This document shows, piece by piece, positions 18,770 to 28,695 of a stretch of DNA of 64,000 bases. A model generated the notes under the pieces. That model did not search any database and was not told the DNA's origin. It saw nothing but the letters and a program-made list of their open reading frames with translations. A program made the position numbers and the translations under genes. Source of the DNA: Kaistia geumhonensis (GTDB lineage Bacteria; Pseudomonadota; Alphaproteobacteria; Rhizobiales; Kaistiaceae); assembly GCF_030815145.1 (NCBI RefSeq), contig NZ_JAUSWJ010000001.1, positions 3,896,501 through 3,960,500 of the forward strand, in the 5' to 3' direction. Within the stretch, counting starts at the first letter, position 1. Each line of letters begins with the position of its first letter.

Positions 18770-21511
18770 ATGAATCTCGTCATCGTCGAATCGCCTGCGA
18801 AGGCGAAAACGATCAACAAGTATCTGGGCTCGGCCTACCAGGTCGTGGCGTCCTACGGCCATGTGCGCGATCTGCCCTCGAAGGACGGCTCCGTCCTGCC
18901 GGACGAGGACTTCGCGATGCAGTGGGAGGCCGATCCGAAATCGGCCAAGCGGCTTTCCGAGATGGCGACGGCGGCCAAGTCGGCCGACCGCATCATCCTC
19001 GCCACCGACCCCGACCGCGAGGGCGAGGCGATCTCCTGGCATGTGCTGGAGGTTCTGAAGCAGAAGCGCGTCCTCAAGGACAAGCCCGTCGAGCGCGTCG
19101 TCTTCAACGCGATCACCAAGCAGGCTGTCCTCGACGCGATGAAGAATCCGCGCCCGATCGATGCGGCGCTGGTCGATGCCTATCTCGCACGGCGTGCTCT
19201 CGACTATCTCGTCGGCTTCACGCTTTCGCCGGTGCTGTGGCGCAAGCTGCCAGGCGCACGGTCGGCCGGCCGCGTCCAGTCGGTGGCGCTGCGCCTCGTC
19301 TGCGATCGCGAGAACGAGATCGAGGTCTTCCGGCCGCGGGAATACTGGTCGCTGGTCGCCCGTCTCGCGACGCCGCGCGGCGACGAGTTCGACGCCCGCC
19401 TCGTCGGTGCCGACGGCAGGAAGATCGGCCGCCTCGATGTCGGCAATGCCGAGGACGCCGCGGCTTTCCGCACGGCGCTCGAGAACGGCCGCTATACGGT
19501 GGTCGATGTCGAGCAGAAGCCGGCGCGCCGCCACCCCTTCGCGCCCTTCACGACCTCGACCCTCCAGCAGGAGGCGAGCCGGAAGCTCGGCTTCGCGCCG
19601 AACCGGACGATGCAGATCGCCCAGCGCCTCTACGAGGGCGTCGATATCGGCGGCGAGACGGTCGGCCTCATCACCTATATGCGAACCGACGGCGTCGACA
19701 TGGCGCCGGAGGCGGTCGCAGCCGTGCGCAAGGTGATCGGCGCGGACTTCTCGTCCCGCCATCTGCCGGACGTGCCGCGTCGCTATCAGGTGAAGGCCAA
19801 GAACGCGCAGGAGGCGCATGAGGCGATCCGTCCGACGTCGCCCGACCGCCGGCCGCGCGACGTCGCCCGCTACCTCGATCAGGAGCAGGCGAAGCTCTAC
19901 GAACTCATCTGGAAGCGCACGATCGCGAGCCAGATGGAATCGGCCGAGCTTCAGCGCACCAGCGTCGACATCCTCGCCGAAGCGGGAGGGCGCAAGCTCG
20001 ACCTTCGCGCGTCCGGTCAGGTCGTGACGTTCGAAGGCTTCCTCGCTCTCTACAACGAGGATCGCGACGACGACGGCGACGACGACGAGGGCCGCCTGCC
20101 GCGCATCGACAAGGGCGAGGCGCTCGCCAATCGCGGCATCTCGGCCACGCAGCACTTCACGGAGCCGCCGCCGCGCTACAGCGAGGCGACGCTGGTGAAG
20201 CGCATGGAGGAACTGGGCATCGGCCGTCCCTCCACCTATGCGGCGACACTCGGCGTGCTGCGCGACCGCGGCTATGTGCGGCTGGAAAAGAAGAAGCTCT
20301 TTCCCGAGGACAAGGGCCGCCTCGTGACGGCTTTCCTGCAGAGCTTCTTCTCGCGCTATGTCGAGTATGACTTCACCGCCGATCTCGAAGGCAAGCTCGA
20401 CCAGATTTCGGCCGGCGACATCGCCTGGAAGGACGTGCTGCGCGAGTTCTGGCAACAGTTCTCCTTCGATGTGTCGGAGACGAAGGAACTGCGCGTCGCG
20501 CAGGTTCTCGATGCGCTCAACGAACTGCTCGGCCCGCACATCTTCCCCGAGCGGGCGGATGGCGGCGATCCGCGCGCCTGCCCGGCCTGCGGCAACGGCA
20601 AGCTCTCCCTGAAGCTCGGCAAGTTCGGCGCCTTCATCGGCTGCTCCAACTATCCCGAATGCCGCTACACGCGGCAGCTGGCGGTGGCGGGCGAGGATTC
20701 GGCCCCTGGCGAGGGCGGCGAGGACGGCGCCAAGCTCGGCGCCGACGGCGTCCGCGTGCTCGGCAAGGATCCGGAGACCGGCCTCGACGTCACGCTGCGC
20801 TCGGGCCGGTTCGGCGTCTATGTCCAGCTCGGAGAGGGCGAGGGCAAGGAGAAGCCGAAGCGCTCGAGCCTGCCCAAGGGCTGGGAAGCCGCGACGCTCG
20901 ATCTCGACCGCGCCCTGGCGCTTCTGGCGCTGCCGCGCGAGGTCGGGGCGCATCCGGAGGACGGCAAGCCGATCCAGGCCGGCCTCGGGCGCTACGGGCC
21001 GTTCGTGCTGCACGACGGCAAATACGCCAATCTCGACAGCATCGACGAGGTGTTCAGCGTCGGAATCAACCGCGCCGTCTCCGTGCTCGCCGAGAAGCAG
21101 GCACGCGGCCCGCGCGCCGGCCGCGCGGGTGCCGAACCCTTGAAGACGCTGGGCGACCACCCGACCCTCGGCGGACCGGTTACTGTCCATGCCGGCCGCT
21201 ACGGCCCTTATGTGAAGCATGGCGCCGTCAACGCGACCATTCCGAAGGGCACCGCTCCCGAGGCCGTGTCGATGGAGACGGCGGTGGCGCTCATCGCCGA
21301 GCGAGCCGGCAAGACGCCCGTGAAGGCGCCGCGCGCGGCCCGCAAGGCCACCGGCGAAGATGGTGCGGCCAAGAAGGCGCCTGCGAAGAAAGCGGCGGCG
21401 AAATCCACGACTGCCAAGGCTTCGACTGCCAAGGCTTCGACTGCCAAGGCTGCGACCGCCAGGAAAGCGCCGGCCAAGAAGGCTCCGGCCAAGAAGGCCG
21501 CCGAAGCCTGA
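18770..21511 (+). CDS. topA: DNA topoisomerase I
   Basis: A 913-residue type IA topoisomerase that relaxes negative supercoils. TOPRIM domain at 1-120 (IVESPAKAKTI, TDPDREGEAISW), catalytic Tyr303 in LITYMRTDG, then GIGRPSTYA in the gate domain. The C-terminal part has one four-cysteine zinc ribbon (CPACGNGKLSL...CSNYPEC, about residues 604-630), several topoisomerase I repeats (GRYGPF/GRYGPYVKHG) and a Lys/Ala tail with TAKAS repeats that probably binds DNA electrostatically. ATG 18770 matches the conserved MNLVIVESPAK start; the open frame further upstream is not conserved-looking. Confidence 0.97.
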   Translation: MNLVIVESPAKAKTINKYLGSAYQVVASYGHVRDLPSKDGSVLPDEDFAMQWEADPKSAKRLSEMATAAKSADRIILATDPDREGEAISWHVLEVLKQKRVLKDKPVERVVFNAITKQAVLDAMKNPRPIDAALVDAYLARRALDYLVGFTLSPVLWRKLPGARSAGRVQSVALRLVCDRENEIEVFRPREYWSLVARLATPRGDEFDARLVGADGRKIGRLDVGNAEDAAAFRTALENGRYTVVDVEQKPARRHPFAPFTTSTLQQEASRKLGFAPNRTMQIAQRLYEGVDIGGETVGLITYMRTDGVDMAPEAVAAVRKVIGADFSSRHLPDVPRRYQVKAKNAQEAHEAIRPTSPDRRPRDVARYLDQEQAKLYELIWKRTIASQMESAELQRTSVDILAEAGGRKLDLRASGQVVTFEGFLALYNEDRDDDGDDDEGRLPRIDKGEALANRGISATQHFTEPPPRYSEATLVKRMEELGIGRPSTYAATLGVLRDRGYVRLEKKKLFPEDKGRLVTAFLQSFFSRYVEYDFTADLEGKLDQISAGDIAWKDVLREFWQQFSFDVSETKELRVAQVLDALNELLGPHIFPERADGGDPRACPACGNGKLSLKLGKFGAFIGCSNYPECRYTRQLAVAGEDSAPGEGGEDGAKLGADGVRVLGKDPETGLDVTLRSGRFGVYVQLGEGEGKEKPKRSSLPKGWEAATLDLDRALALLALPREVGAHPEDGKPIQAGLGRYGPFVLHDGKYANLDSIDEVFSVGINRAVSVLAEKQARGPRAGRAGAEPLKTLGDHPTLGGPVTVHAGRYGPYVKHGAVNATIPKGTAPEAVSMETAVALIAERAGKTPVKAPRAARKATGEDGAAKKAPAKKAAAKSTTAKASTAKASTAKAATARKAPAKKAPAKKAAEA

Positions 21512-21546
21512 AAGCCGCCGAAGCCTGAAGCGCAGTGAAAATCGGA

Positions 21547-21573
21547 CCGGCCGGGATGTTCCGGCCGGCCTTT
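21547..21573 (+). terminator. probable topA terminator
   Basis: CCGGCCGG (21547-21554) pairs with CCGGCCGG (21561-21568) around a 6-base loop and is followed by CCTTTCC. It begins 36 bases after the topA stop. The T-tract is short, so termination may be partial; rnr starts 147 bases later. Confidence 0.5.
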
Positions 21574-21719
21574 CCGAGCCGTCATCGGCCTGACATCGCG
21601 AACCGCTGCGCCACCGCCGCCTGTTGCAAGCGCCGGCGCGCGTCGCCATTGTCGATTGAACCCTGAAGCGGCGCCTTCGCGGCGGCCGCCGAAACGTATT
21701 TCCTTTTGAAAGAACACCC

Positions 21720-24074
21720 TTGGCCAAGAAGCCAGACCAGCCAGACAAGACCACGGCGAAGCCGGCCCGCAAGCCGGCCCAGCGCTCGACGCGCGCCGAA
21801 AAGCCGGCGCCCGACCAGAACGGGCTTCCGACCCGCGAGCAGATTCTCACCTTCATCGCCGAACATCCCGGACAGGCCGGCAAGCGCGAGATCGCGCGCT
21901 CGTTCGGGGTTTCCGGTGGTGCCCGCATCGCTCTGAAGCGGATGCTGAAGGAGCTCGGCGAGGAGGGCCTCGTCCGCAAGGATCGCAAGCGCCTCACCAA
22001 GGCCGGCACGCTGCCCTCGGTCAGCGTCCTGTCGATCGTCGACCGCGACGCCGAGGGCGATTTCATCGCCCAGCCGACCAACTGGGCCGACGACCGGACG
22101 GGGCCGCCGCGCGTCCTCGTGGTCGCCGGGCGCAAGCAGCTTATCCCGGCGCCGGGCATCGGCGACCGCGTGCTCGCCCGCGTCGAGGCGGACGACGATG
22201 CCGAGGCGCCGTTCCCCTACAAGGCACGGGTCATCAAGGTTCTCGAGAAGCGGGCGCCGTCGATCCTCGGCGTGCTGCGCACCGCGCTCGACGGGACGCG
22301 CCGGATCGAGCCGGTCGACCGCAAGCAGAGCGAGTACCAGGTCGCCGAGGAGGACCTCAACGGCGCCCATGACGGCGATCTCGTCGCGATCGAGGTGAAG
22401 CGCGTGACCCGCTACGGCCTGTCGCCGGCGCGGATCATCGAGGTCGTCGGTGCCGTTCACAGCGAGAAGGCGGTCAGCCTCATCGCGATCCACGCCCACG
22501 ACATCCCGCACATCTTCCCGCAGGCCGTCATCGATGCTGCAGAGGCGGCGAAGCCGGCGCCGATCGCCGGCGGTCGCGAAGACTGGCGCAACATGCCGCT
22601 CGTCACCATCGATCCGGCCGACGCCAAGGATCATGACGACGCGGTGCATGCAGAACCGGACAGCGATCCGGAGAATCCCGGTGGCTTCCTCGTCACGGTC
22701 GCGATCGCCGATGTCGCCTGGTATGTGCGGCCGGGTTCGCCGCTCGATCGCGAGGCGCTGAAGCGCGGCAATTCGGTCTATTTCCCGGACCGCGTCGTGC
22801 CGATGCTGCCCGAGCGGATCTCGAACGATCTTTGCTCGCTGCGCGAGGGCGAGGACCGCCCGGCGATTGCCGTACGGATGCAGATCACCGCCGACGGCAA
22901 GAAGAAGTTCCACTGGTTCCACCGCGTCATGATGCGGTCGGCTGCCAAGCTCTCCTACCAGCAGGCGCAGGAAGCGATCGACGGCCGGCCCGACGACAAG
23001 ACGGGACCGCTGCTGGAGCCGGTGCTGAAGCCGCTCTGGGCGGCCTATACGCTGATGAAGCGGGCACGCGACCAGCGCGAGCCGCTCGATCTCGACCTTC
23101 CCGAACGCAAGGTGATCGTCGGGCCCGACGGCGCGATCGAGCGCATCATCGTGCCGGAGCGGCTCGACGCGCATCGGCTGATCGAGGAGTTCATGATCCA
23201 GGCGAATGTCGCGGCGGCGGAAACGCTGGAGCGCAAGAAGTCGCCGCTCGTCTACCGCGTCCATGACGCGCCGTCGCTCGCCAAGCTCGAGGCGCTGCGC
23301 GAATTCCTCGCCTCGATCGAGATGAACCTGCCGCGGAGCGGCAATCTCCGGCCTGGCCATTTCAACACCATCCTCGACAGGGTGAAGGACAGCGAGCACC
23401 AGGCGCTGGTCAACGAGGTCGTTCTGCGCTCGCAGAGCCAGGCGGTCTACAGCCCCGAGAATATCGGCCATTTCGGCCTCAATCTCCGCCGTTACGCGCA
23501 TTTCACCTCGCCGATCCGCCGCTATGCCGACCTCATCGTGCATCGCGCGCTGATCCGCTCGCTGGAACTCGGCGAAGGGGGGCTGCCGGATGGCGCCGAG
23601 GCGGATCTCGAGCAGATCGCACAGGAGATTTCCGGCGCTGAGCGCCGCGCCATGGCGGCCGAGCGCGAGACCGTCGACCGGTTGGTCGCGCATTGGCTGG
23701 CCGACCGGATCGGTGCGTTCTTCACGGGGCGGATCGCCGGCGTGACGCGCTCGGGCCTCTTCGTGAAGCTCGACGAGACCGGAGCCGACGGCTTCGTTCC
23801 GATTGGCTCGATCGGCGCCGATTTCTATGCCTATGACGAGGCCCGCCACGCCGTCATCGGCGCGCGGACCGGCGAGATGCACCAGCTCGGCGATCGGGTC
23901 GAGGTGCAACTCGTCGAGGTGGCACCCATCGCGGGCGCGCTGCGCTTTGAACTCATGTCGGAAGGAAGGCGCGTGCCCAAGGGTGAGCGACGCGTCGTCG
24001 AGCGTGGCTTCCGCGACAAGATCGCCAGGAGCCGTACCGTGCAGAAGCCTCGCCCCGGACCGAGGCGGCGCTGA
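21720..24074 (+). CDS. rnr: ribonuclease R
   Basis: A 784-residue RNase II-family 3'-5' exoribonuclease that degrades structured RNA. A basic Lys/Ala N-terminus leads into a helix-turn-helix-like segment (about 38-90, TREQILTFIAEHPGQAGKREIAR), two cold-shock domains, the RNB catalytic domain with the Asp cluster IDPADAKDHDDAV (about 295-310) and YAHFTSPIRRYADLIVHR, and a C-terminal S1 domain (GRIAGVTRSGLFVKLDETGADGFV). The start is a TTG at 21720 with only a weak purine stretch (GAAAGAA) upstream; no better start is in frame. Confidence 0.95.
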   Translation: MAKKPDQPDKTTAKPARKPAQRSTRAEKPAPDQNGLPTREQILTFIAEHPGQAGKREIARSFGVSGGARIALKRMLKELGEEGLVRKDRKRLTKAGTLPSVSVLSIVDRDAEGDFIAQPTNWADDRTGPPRVLVVAGRKQLIPAPGIGDRVLARVEADDDAEAPFPYKARVIKVLEKRAPSILGVLRTALDGTRRIEPVDRKQSEYQVAEEDLNGAHDGDLVAIEVKRVTRYGLSPARIIEVVGAVHSEKAVSLIAIHAHDIPHIFPQAVIDAAEAAKPAPIAGGREDWRNMPLVTIDPADAKDHDDAVHAEPDSDPENPGGFLVTVAIADVAWYVRPGSPLDREALKRGNSVYFPDRVVPMLPERISNDLCSLREGEDRPAIAVRMQITADGKKKFHWFHRVMMRSAAKLSYQQAQEAIDGRPDDKTGPLLEPVLKPLWAAYTLMKRARDQREPLDLDLPERKVIVGPDGAIERIIVPERLDAHRLIEEFMIQANVAAAETLERKKSPLVYRVHDAPSLAKLEALREFLASIEMNLPRSGNLRPGHFNTILDRVKDSEHQALVNEVVLRSQSQAVYSPENIGHFGLNLRRYAHFTSPIRRYADLIVHRALIRSLELGEGGLPDGAEADLEQIAQEISGAERRAMAAERETVDRLVAHWLADRIGAFFTGRIAGVTRSGLFVKLDETGADGFVPIGSIGADFYAYDEARHAVIGARTGEMHQLGDRVEVQLVEVAPIAGALRFELMSEGRRVPKGERRVVERGFRDKIARSRTVQKPRPGPRRR

Positions 24075-24098
24075 GGCCGCCCCGGCGCGCAGGGCAGC

Positions 24099-24929
24099 TC
24101 AGCGCCCGTTGGCGAAGACGCAGTCGTTGACGCGGCTCCAGGCCGCGGGCGCGTCCTTGCCGAGCAGCACGACGCCCGTGTCCTCCGAGTCGGGCAGGCT
24201 GAACTGATACGCGCCGGCCGCGGCGAGCTCGCTGATCGTGACGGCTCCCATGGGGAACCACATCCGTTTGGCGTTCGCCTCGCCGGTCACTTCCCATTCC
24301 TGCACACCGGGTGGCTGGCCGGGAACATTGATGAGCGTGCCCGGCCACTTGCCCTTGCGGCCCTCGGCATCGACGCTGAGATAGGGGTCCGTGCCGTCGT
24401 TGCGCATCGCCATGATGTCGAGGCGGTTGCCGGACTTGCGCACCGCGCGGCAGTTGACGACGCCTGGCTTCTCTTCCGTCACGGTGATTTTCCAGGATCC
24501 GACCGGCTTGCCATAGGGCCGCTCCTGGCCGGGCTTGCCGGCGGCGGCGACCGGTGCGGCGGCTGCAACTGCCGGAGCCGAGGCCAGTGCCGAGCCGCTG
24601 CAGGCGCAGAGATAGTTCTTGGCGGCGATTTCCTTGCCGCCATAGCCGACCCAGCAGGCCTTGCTCCATTTCGGCTGCAGGTTATAGCCGGGCCGATAGC
24701 CGTTCATGTCGGTCGCGCAGATGTAGAAGGCCTCGCCGGTCGAGCGGCCGCCGGGCGCGTGGACGCCGGATTGCACGGGCTCCAGGCCGGCGCCGCCGCA
24801 GACCTGTTCGCAGGGCCGGCCGTTCGCCGCCTGCCATGTGAGGCCGCCCTCGGCAGCGCTCGCATGGGTGCATGCAAGTGCGCTCAATCCAGCCGCCACC
24901 CCGGCCAGAAGAGTTCTGGCAGTGTTCAT
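24099..24929 (-). CDS. secreted hypothetical protein
   Basis: A 276-residue exported protein. Signal peptide MNTARTLLAGVAAGLSALAC with a likely cut after ASA near residue 25. The mature part has a cysteine-containing N-terminal half (PCEQVCGGAG, ICATDMNGYRPGYN, ACWVGYGGKE, YLCACSG; six or more Cys, suggesting disulfides), an Ala/Pro-rich linker (about 115-135) and a C-terminal half with DIMAMRNDGTDPYLSVDAEG and a final Cys. I do not recognise the family. GGGGGG precedes ATG 24929. It is convergent with rnr. Confidence 0.7.
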   Translation of the reverse strand: MNTARTLLAGVAAGLSALACTHASAAEGGLTWQAANGRPCEQVCGGAGLEPVQSGVHAPGGRSTGEAFYICATDMNGYRPGYNLQPKWSKACWVGYGGKEIAAKNYLCACSGSALASAPAVAAAAPVAAAGKPGQERPYGKPVGSWKITVTEEKPGVVNCRAVRKSGNRLDIMAMRNDGTDPYLSVDAEGRKGKWPGTLINVPGQPPGVQEWEVTGEANAKRMWFPMGAVTISELAAAGAYQFSLPDSEDTGVVLLGKDAPAAWSRVNDCVFANGR

Positions 24930-25172
24930 GGAAGTCCCCCCGGAGCTTGCGGCGGCACCAGTCGTGCCAGGCCGCACGCAAAGATGAGGCGAATTCGCGT
25001 CGCTTCGCAAGCTCGGGCCGAGCGGCCGCGGCTTCTGCCCGACCGCCTCCCGGGGGAAGCCGCTGCGTGCTGGCGGCACCGACATCCGTCCCAGGGCGAG
25101 ACAGGTGAGGCTTTTCAGCCTATTAACGGGTGCGGGCGCATGATGACGGCCTTCGCAAGGGGCGGGTGAGGG

Positions 25173-26816
25173 ATGGTTTCGCCGGATTTCGAGACGCACG
25201 AGGTCGCAAACCAGATACCGCCTCGGCTCGGCGCCAATCTCTATGCCTCCGATCCCGTGCTGGCCGCCCTGGTCGAGGACCTGCCGCAGCCGGTCGTCGA
25301 GGGTCTCACCGCGCATGGCGCTCAGTGGGGCTCGGCGGAGATGGCCGATCTCGCGCGCCTCGCCAATACCGTGCTTCCGCATCTGCGCAGCCATGACGCG
25401 AGCGGGCGCCGTGTCGATCTCGTGGAGTTTCATCCCGCCTGGCACGCGCTGATGCGGCGCGGCGTCGCCGCGGGACTGCATGCCTCGATCTGGGACGCGG
25501 TGGGGGAGGAATCGAATGTCCGCGCCGTCGCGCGCGCGGCCCGCCTCTACATGGCCGCCGAGGTGGAACTCGGCCATATCGGCCCGTTGTCGCTGACGAG
25601 CGCCGCCGTCGCCTCGCTCGGCCACGCCCAGCCGCTCGCCGAGGCCTGGCTGCCGCTTCTGCGCTCGCGGCGCTACGATTCGCGGCCCGTTGCCGTCGGC
25701 CAGAAGTCAGGCGCGCTCATCGGCCTCGCGACCACAGAGAAGCAGGGCGGCTCCGATCTTCGCGCCGCGACCACCCGTGCCGAGTCGCTCGGCGACGGCA
25801 CGCATCGGCTGGTCGGCCACAAATGGTTCGTCTCCGCGCCGATGAGCGACGCGCTGCTCGTCCTCGCGCAGACGCTCGAGGGCCTGTCGCTCTTTCTCGT
25901 CCCGCGCTTCCTGCCGGACGGGAAGCGCAACCCGATCCGCATGATGCGGCTCAAGGACAAGCTCGGAACCCGCTCCAACGCCGCCGCCGAGATCGAGTTT
26001 CCCGGCTCGGTCGGCCTCATGGTCGGCGAGCCTGGCCGCGGCGTCGCCACCATTGCCGAGACGGTGACGCTGCTGCGCGTCGACGACGCCGTCGCGGCGG
26101 CCGGCGTCGCGCGGGCCGCGGTGGCGGAGGCCGTGCACGACACCCGCTACCGCCGCGCCTATGGCGCGCCGCTGATCGACCAGCCGCTGATGACGCGCGT
26201 CCTCGCCGACATGGCGCTCGACGTCACGGCCGCGACGGCGCTGGTCTTCCGCCTCGCCGAGGCCGTCGACCGGTCGCAGGACGACCCGGCGGAGGCCGCC
26301 TTCGCGCGGCTCATGACACCGGCGATCAAATACTGGGTGGCCAAGATCGGTCCCGCCATTGCGTCCGAGGCGATGGAGTGCGCCGGGGGCAACGGCTATG
26401 TCGAGGAGGGGCTTCTGGCGCGCCTCGCCCGCGATGCTCAGGCGCTGCCGATGGTCGACGGTCCCGGCAACGTGCTCTGCCTCGATGTCCTAAGGGTGCT
26501 GAAGCGCTCGCCGGAGCCGCTGGAGGCGGTGCTCAAGGTGATCGAGGACGGTCTCGGCCCGGCCGCCCGCTCGACGCTCAACGTGCTGCGCGCCGCCGCC
26601 GCCGTGGCGATCGCCGACGAGGGATCGGCCCGCATCCTCACCGAACAGCTGGCGATGACCGTCGCCGCGGCGACGCTGCGCAGGCGGTTCCCCTCGGTGA
26701 TTGCCGATGCGTTCCTGGAGACCCGCCTTGGCAAGCCCTGGCGCTCGACCTATGGCATGCTCGACGCACGCTTCGATGCGCGCGCATTCGTCGACTACGT
26801 CTTCCCGCGGATGTGA
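25173..26816 (+). CDS. aidB: AidB-like acyl-CoA dehydrogenase-fold flavoprotein
   Basis: 547 residues, close to the length of E. coli AidB. The N-terminus (THEVANQIPPRLGANLYASDPVL) and the acyl-CoA dehydrogenase fold with GLATTEKQGGSDLRA, AEIEFPGSVG, RRAYGAPLIDQPLM and the flavin-site region EAMECAGGNGYVEEGLLARL match the AidB group (isovaleryl-CoA-dehydrogenase relatives linked to the alkylation response). AidB binds FAD and DNA and protects against alkylating agents; here no ada/alkA neighbours are seen, so the damage-response role is inferred from the family only. Preceded by 243 bases without a gene. Confidence 0.85.
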   Translation: MVSPDFETHEVANQIPPRLGANLYASDPVLAALVEDLPQPVVEGLTAHGAQWGSAEMADLARLANTVLPHLRSHDASGRRVDLVEFHPAWHALMRRGVAAGLHASIWDAVGEESNVRAVARAARLYMAAEVELGHIGPLSLTSAAVASLGHAQPLAEAWLPLLRSRRYDSRPVAVGQKSGALIGLATTEKQGGSDLRAATTRAESLGDGTHRLVGHKWFVSAPMSDALLVLAQTLEGLSLFLVPRFLPDGKRNPIRMMRLKDKLGTRSNAAAEIEFPGSVGLMVGEPGRGVATIAETVTLLRVDDAVAAAGVARAAVAEAVHDTRYRRAYGAPLIDQPLMTRVLADMALDVTAATALVFRLAEAVDRSQDDPAEAAFARLMTPAIKYWVAKIGPAIASEAMECAGGNGYVEEGLLARLARDAQALPMVDGPGNVLCLDVLRVLKRSPEPLEAVLKVIEDGLGPAARSTLNVLRAAAAVAIADEGSARILTEQLAMTVAAATLRRRFPSVIADAFLETRLGKPWRSTYGMLDARFDARAFVDYVFPRM

Positions 26817-26822
26817 AACGCC

Positions 26823-27392
26823 TCAGCCGCCGAGGCTTCGCCTGCGCCGCAAGGCATAAGCGACGATGACGGCATGGATGCCGACTGCGACGGCAAGGCC
26901 GATCGCATGTTCGATAGGTCCCGCCTCGCCGGTGGCGGTCACCAGCCACAACGCCGCGATGCCGGCGGGCAGGAAGAAGACGACCGCCGTCGCGAGGCCG
27001 GGATTGTAGCGCCGCTTCGCCGCCGCGGCAGCGAGATGCACGACGGCGTTGACCAGCGTGCCATAGACCGCGATCAGGCCGAGGCCGAGATCGACCCGCC
27101 CCGCCAGCGCGATGGCGATGAAATAGACGAGCCAGACGCCGCCGATATTGATCACGAACACCGCCGGGACCGTGAGCACCTCGCGTCCGCCGCCGATCAG
27201 CGTGTTGAAGAAGCGGCGGAAGCGGTCGTCGTTATGCTCCTCGAACTGGTGCAGCATGTAGAGCGGCAGCAGCAGCGCCACGGCCGCGAGCGGGGCGCTC
27301 ATCTCGGGGGCCGCGAGCCAGAGAAGCCCGAGGCCGAGCAGGCCGGCGAGCGCGCCGCCATAGACCCAGTACGCCGCGAGCCGCCCCATCAT
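26823..27392 (-). CDS. HXXEE domain membrane protein
   Basis: 189 residues with five or six membrane segments. The signature HQFEE sits in LLPLYMLHQFEEHNDDRFRRF (about residue 48), with further conserved polar points NAVVHL and KRRYNPGLATA, as in the HXXEE family (PF13787 type). These residues could form a metal site in the membrane, but no activity is established. It begins three bases after the ruvX stop, so it is probably the last gene of a ruvX unit. Confidence 0.8.
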   Translation of the reverse strand: MMGRLAAYWVYGGALAGLLGLGLLWLAAPEMSAPLAAVALLLPLYMLHQFEEHNDDRFRRFFNTLIGGGREVLTVPAVFVINIGGVWLVYFIAIALAGRVDLGLGLIAVYGTLVNAVVHLAAAAAKRRYNPGLATAVVFFLPAGIAALWLVTATGEAGPIEHAIGLAVAVGIHAVIVAYALRRRRSLGG

Positions 27393-27395
27393 CTC

Positions 27396-27917
27396 CTATC
27401 CCCCCGAATCGTCGGCGCCGTCGCCGGCCCCATCCTCCCGATCCTCCGCGATGCGCTCCAGGCGGTCGAGCACGCCTTGCAGGATGAAGGCGGCCGCCAT
27501 CTTGTCCACGAGCTCGCCCCGCTTGCGCCGGCTGGTGTCCGCCTCGAGCAGCGTGCGCGTGACGGCGACCGTCGAAAGGCGCTCGTCCCAGAAGACGACC
27601 GGCACGTCGATCAGCGGCAGCAGGTTGCGCACGAAGGAGCGCGTGGACTGCGCGCGCGGCCCCTCGCTGCCATCCATGTTGAGCGGCAGGCCGATCACGA
27701 TCGCCGTTGCCTGATGGATCTCGGCCAGGCGCTTCAGCTCGGCGACGTCGAGCGAGAATTTCCGCCGGTTGATGAGCGCGAGCGGCGCTGCCATTCGCCG
27801 GCCGAGATCCGAGAGGGCGACCCCGATCGTCTTGGTGCCGAGATCGAGGCCGAACAGAACGCCCGGCCCCGTGAGCGCCGCGTCGAGCGCGGCGATGTCG
27901 ATGATGCGTCCTGGCAC
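27396..27917 (-). CDS. ruvX: Holliday junction resolvase-like RuvX (YqgF)
   Basis: A 173-residue RNase H-fold protein. Conserved acidic sites are present: FGLDLGTKTIGVA near the N-terminus, VIGLPLNMDGSEGPRA, DERLSTVAV and a final Asp in DKMAAAFILQG. The family is linked to 16S rRNA maturation and Holliday junction cleavage. The start is best placed at a GTG at 27917 (PGRIIDIAALDAAL); no ATG lies between there and the conserved core, and the frame upstream overlaps the dedA-like gene in a different frame. A short Asp/Glu/Gly tail is extra. Confidence 0.9.
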   Translation of the reverse strand: MPGRIIDIAALDAALTGPGVLFGLDLGTKTIGVALSDLGRRMAAPLALINRRKFSLDVAELKRLAEIHQATAIVIGLPLNMDGSEGPRAQSTRSFVRNLLPLIDVPVVFWDERLSTVAVTRTLLEADTSRRKRGELVDKMAAAFILQGVLDRLERIAEDREDGAGDGADDSGG

Positions 27918-27943
27918 TTGCCCTCGAAAAAGGCCGTTTGGCC

Positions 27944-28519
27944 TCAGATGTAGATGATGGCGACGAAGCCGAGGATCACGAGGATCGTGCCGCCGATCAT
28001 CACCTTGTTGAAGTTGCGGTCGATCATCGCGCGCGCCTGCGGGCCGAAGCGGTAGAAGAGCCACGCGACGATGAAGAAGCGCAGGCCGCGCGTCAGCAGC
28101 GAAGCGACGATGAAGGTGACGAGGTTGAGATGAACCACGCCCGATGCGATCGTCACCAGCTTGAACGGGATCGGCGTCAACCCCTTGGCGACGATGATCC
28201 AGCCACCCCACTCCTCGAAACGCGTCTGGAAGTTATGGAAGGCTTCCTCGAGATGATAGAAGGCGATCACCGGCTGGCCGATGGCCTCGTATAGCCCCGC
28301 GCCGATGGCATAGCCCGCGAGACCGCCCAGCACGGAGGCGATGGTGCATACCGCGGCGGCGATCCAGACGCGGTCGCGACGCGCCAGCACGATGGCGGCG
28401 AGGACGGGGTCGGGCGGAATCGGGAAGAACGACGCCTCCGCGAAGGACACCGCGGCGAGCAGCCACAGCGCGTGCGGACCGGCGGAAAGCACCATGATGC
28501 GGTCGAAGATCCGCTTCAT
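27944..28519 (-). CDS. DedA/YqaA family membrane protein
   Basis: 191 residues with the DedA-type (SNARE-associated/VTT) layout: FAEASFFPIPPDPVLAAIVLA, GGLAGYAIGAGLYEAIG, FEEWGGWIIVAKGLTPIPFKLVTIASG and SLLTRGLRFFIVAWLFYRFG. The F-x-P-x-P-P-D and G-x-T-P-I-P motifs are those of VTT-domain proteins, some of which flip lipid carriers. The ATG 28519 (MKRIFDRIM) fits the family start and has GGAGG ten bases upstream; a GTG at 28564 also has an AGGAGG. 26 bases separate it from ruvX. Confidence 0.85.
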   Translation of the reverse strand: MKRIFDRIMVLSAGPHALWLLAAVSFAEASFFPIPPDPVLAAIVLARRDRVWIAAAVCTIASVLGGLAGYAIGAGLYEAIGQPVIAFYHLEEAFHNFQTRFEEWGGWIIVAKGLTPIPFKLVTIASGVVHLNLVTFIVASLLTRGLRFFIVAWLFYRFGPQARAMIDRNFNKVMIGGTILVILGFVAIIYI

Positions 28520-28695
28520 CAGACCGCGTCCTCCGCGATCAGCCGTCGTTTCCAGCTCCGTCACCTGGCCTCCTGCCGTTCATCGGCTCAGCGCCGCGGT
28601 CCGATTGCGGCTTCACTGTTCACCGGCCGCGCACTGGTCGCCGCCGGAACCGGACCCCATACTTCCGCCACCAACAATGATTGGGTGTCGATTTC

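Noticed and set aside
18701-22159. A 1152-codon open frame on the minus strand across topA and the topA-rnr gap
   Set aside because: Typical mirror frame of a GC-rich gene: it opposes topA, has low-complexity Arg/Gly/Ala composition and no recognisable domain.
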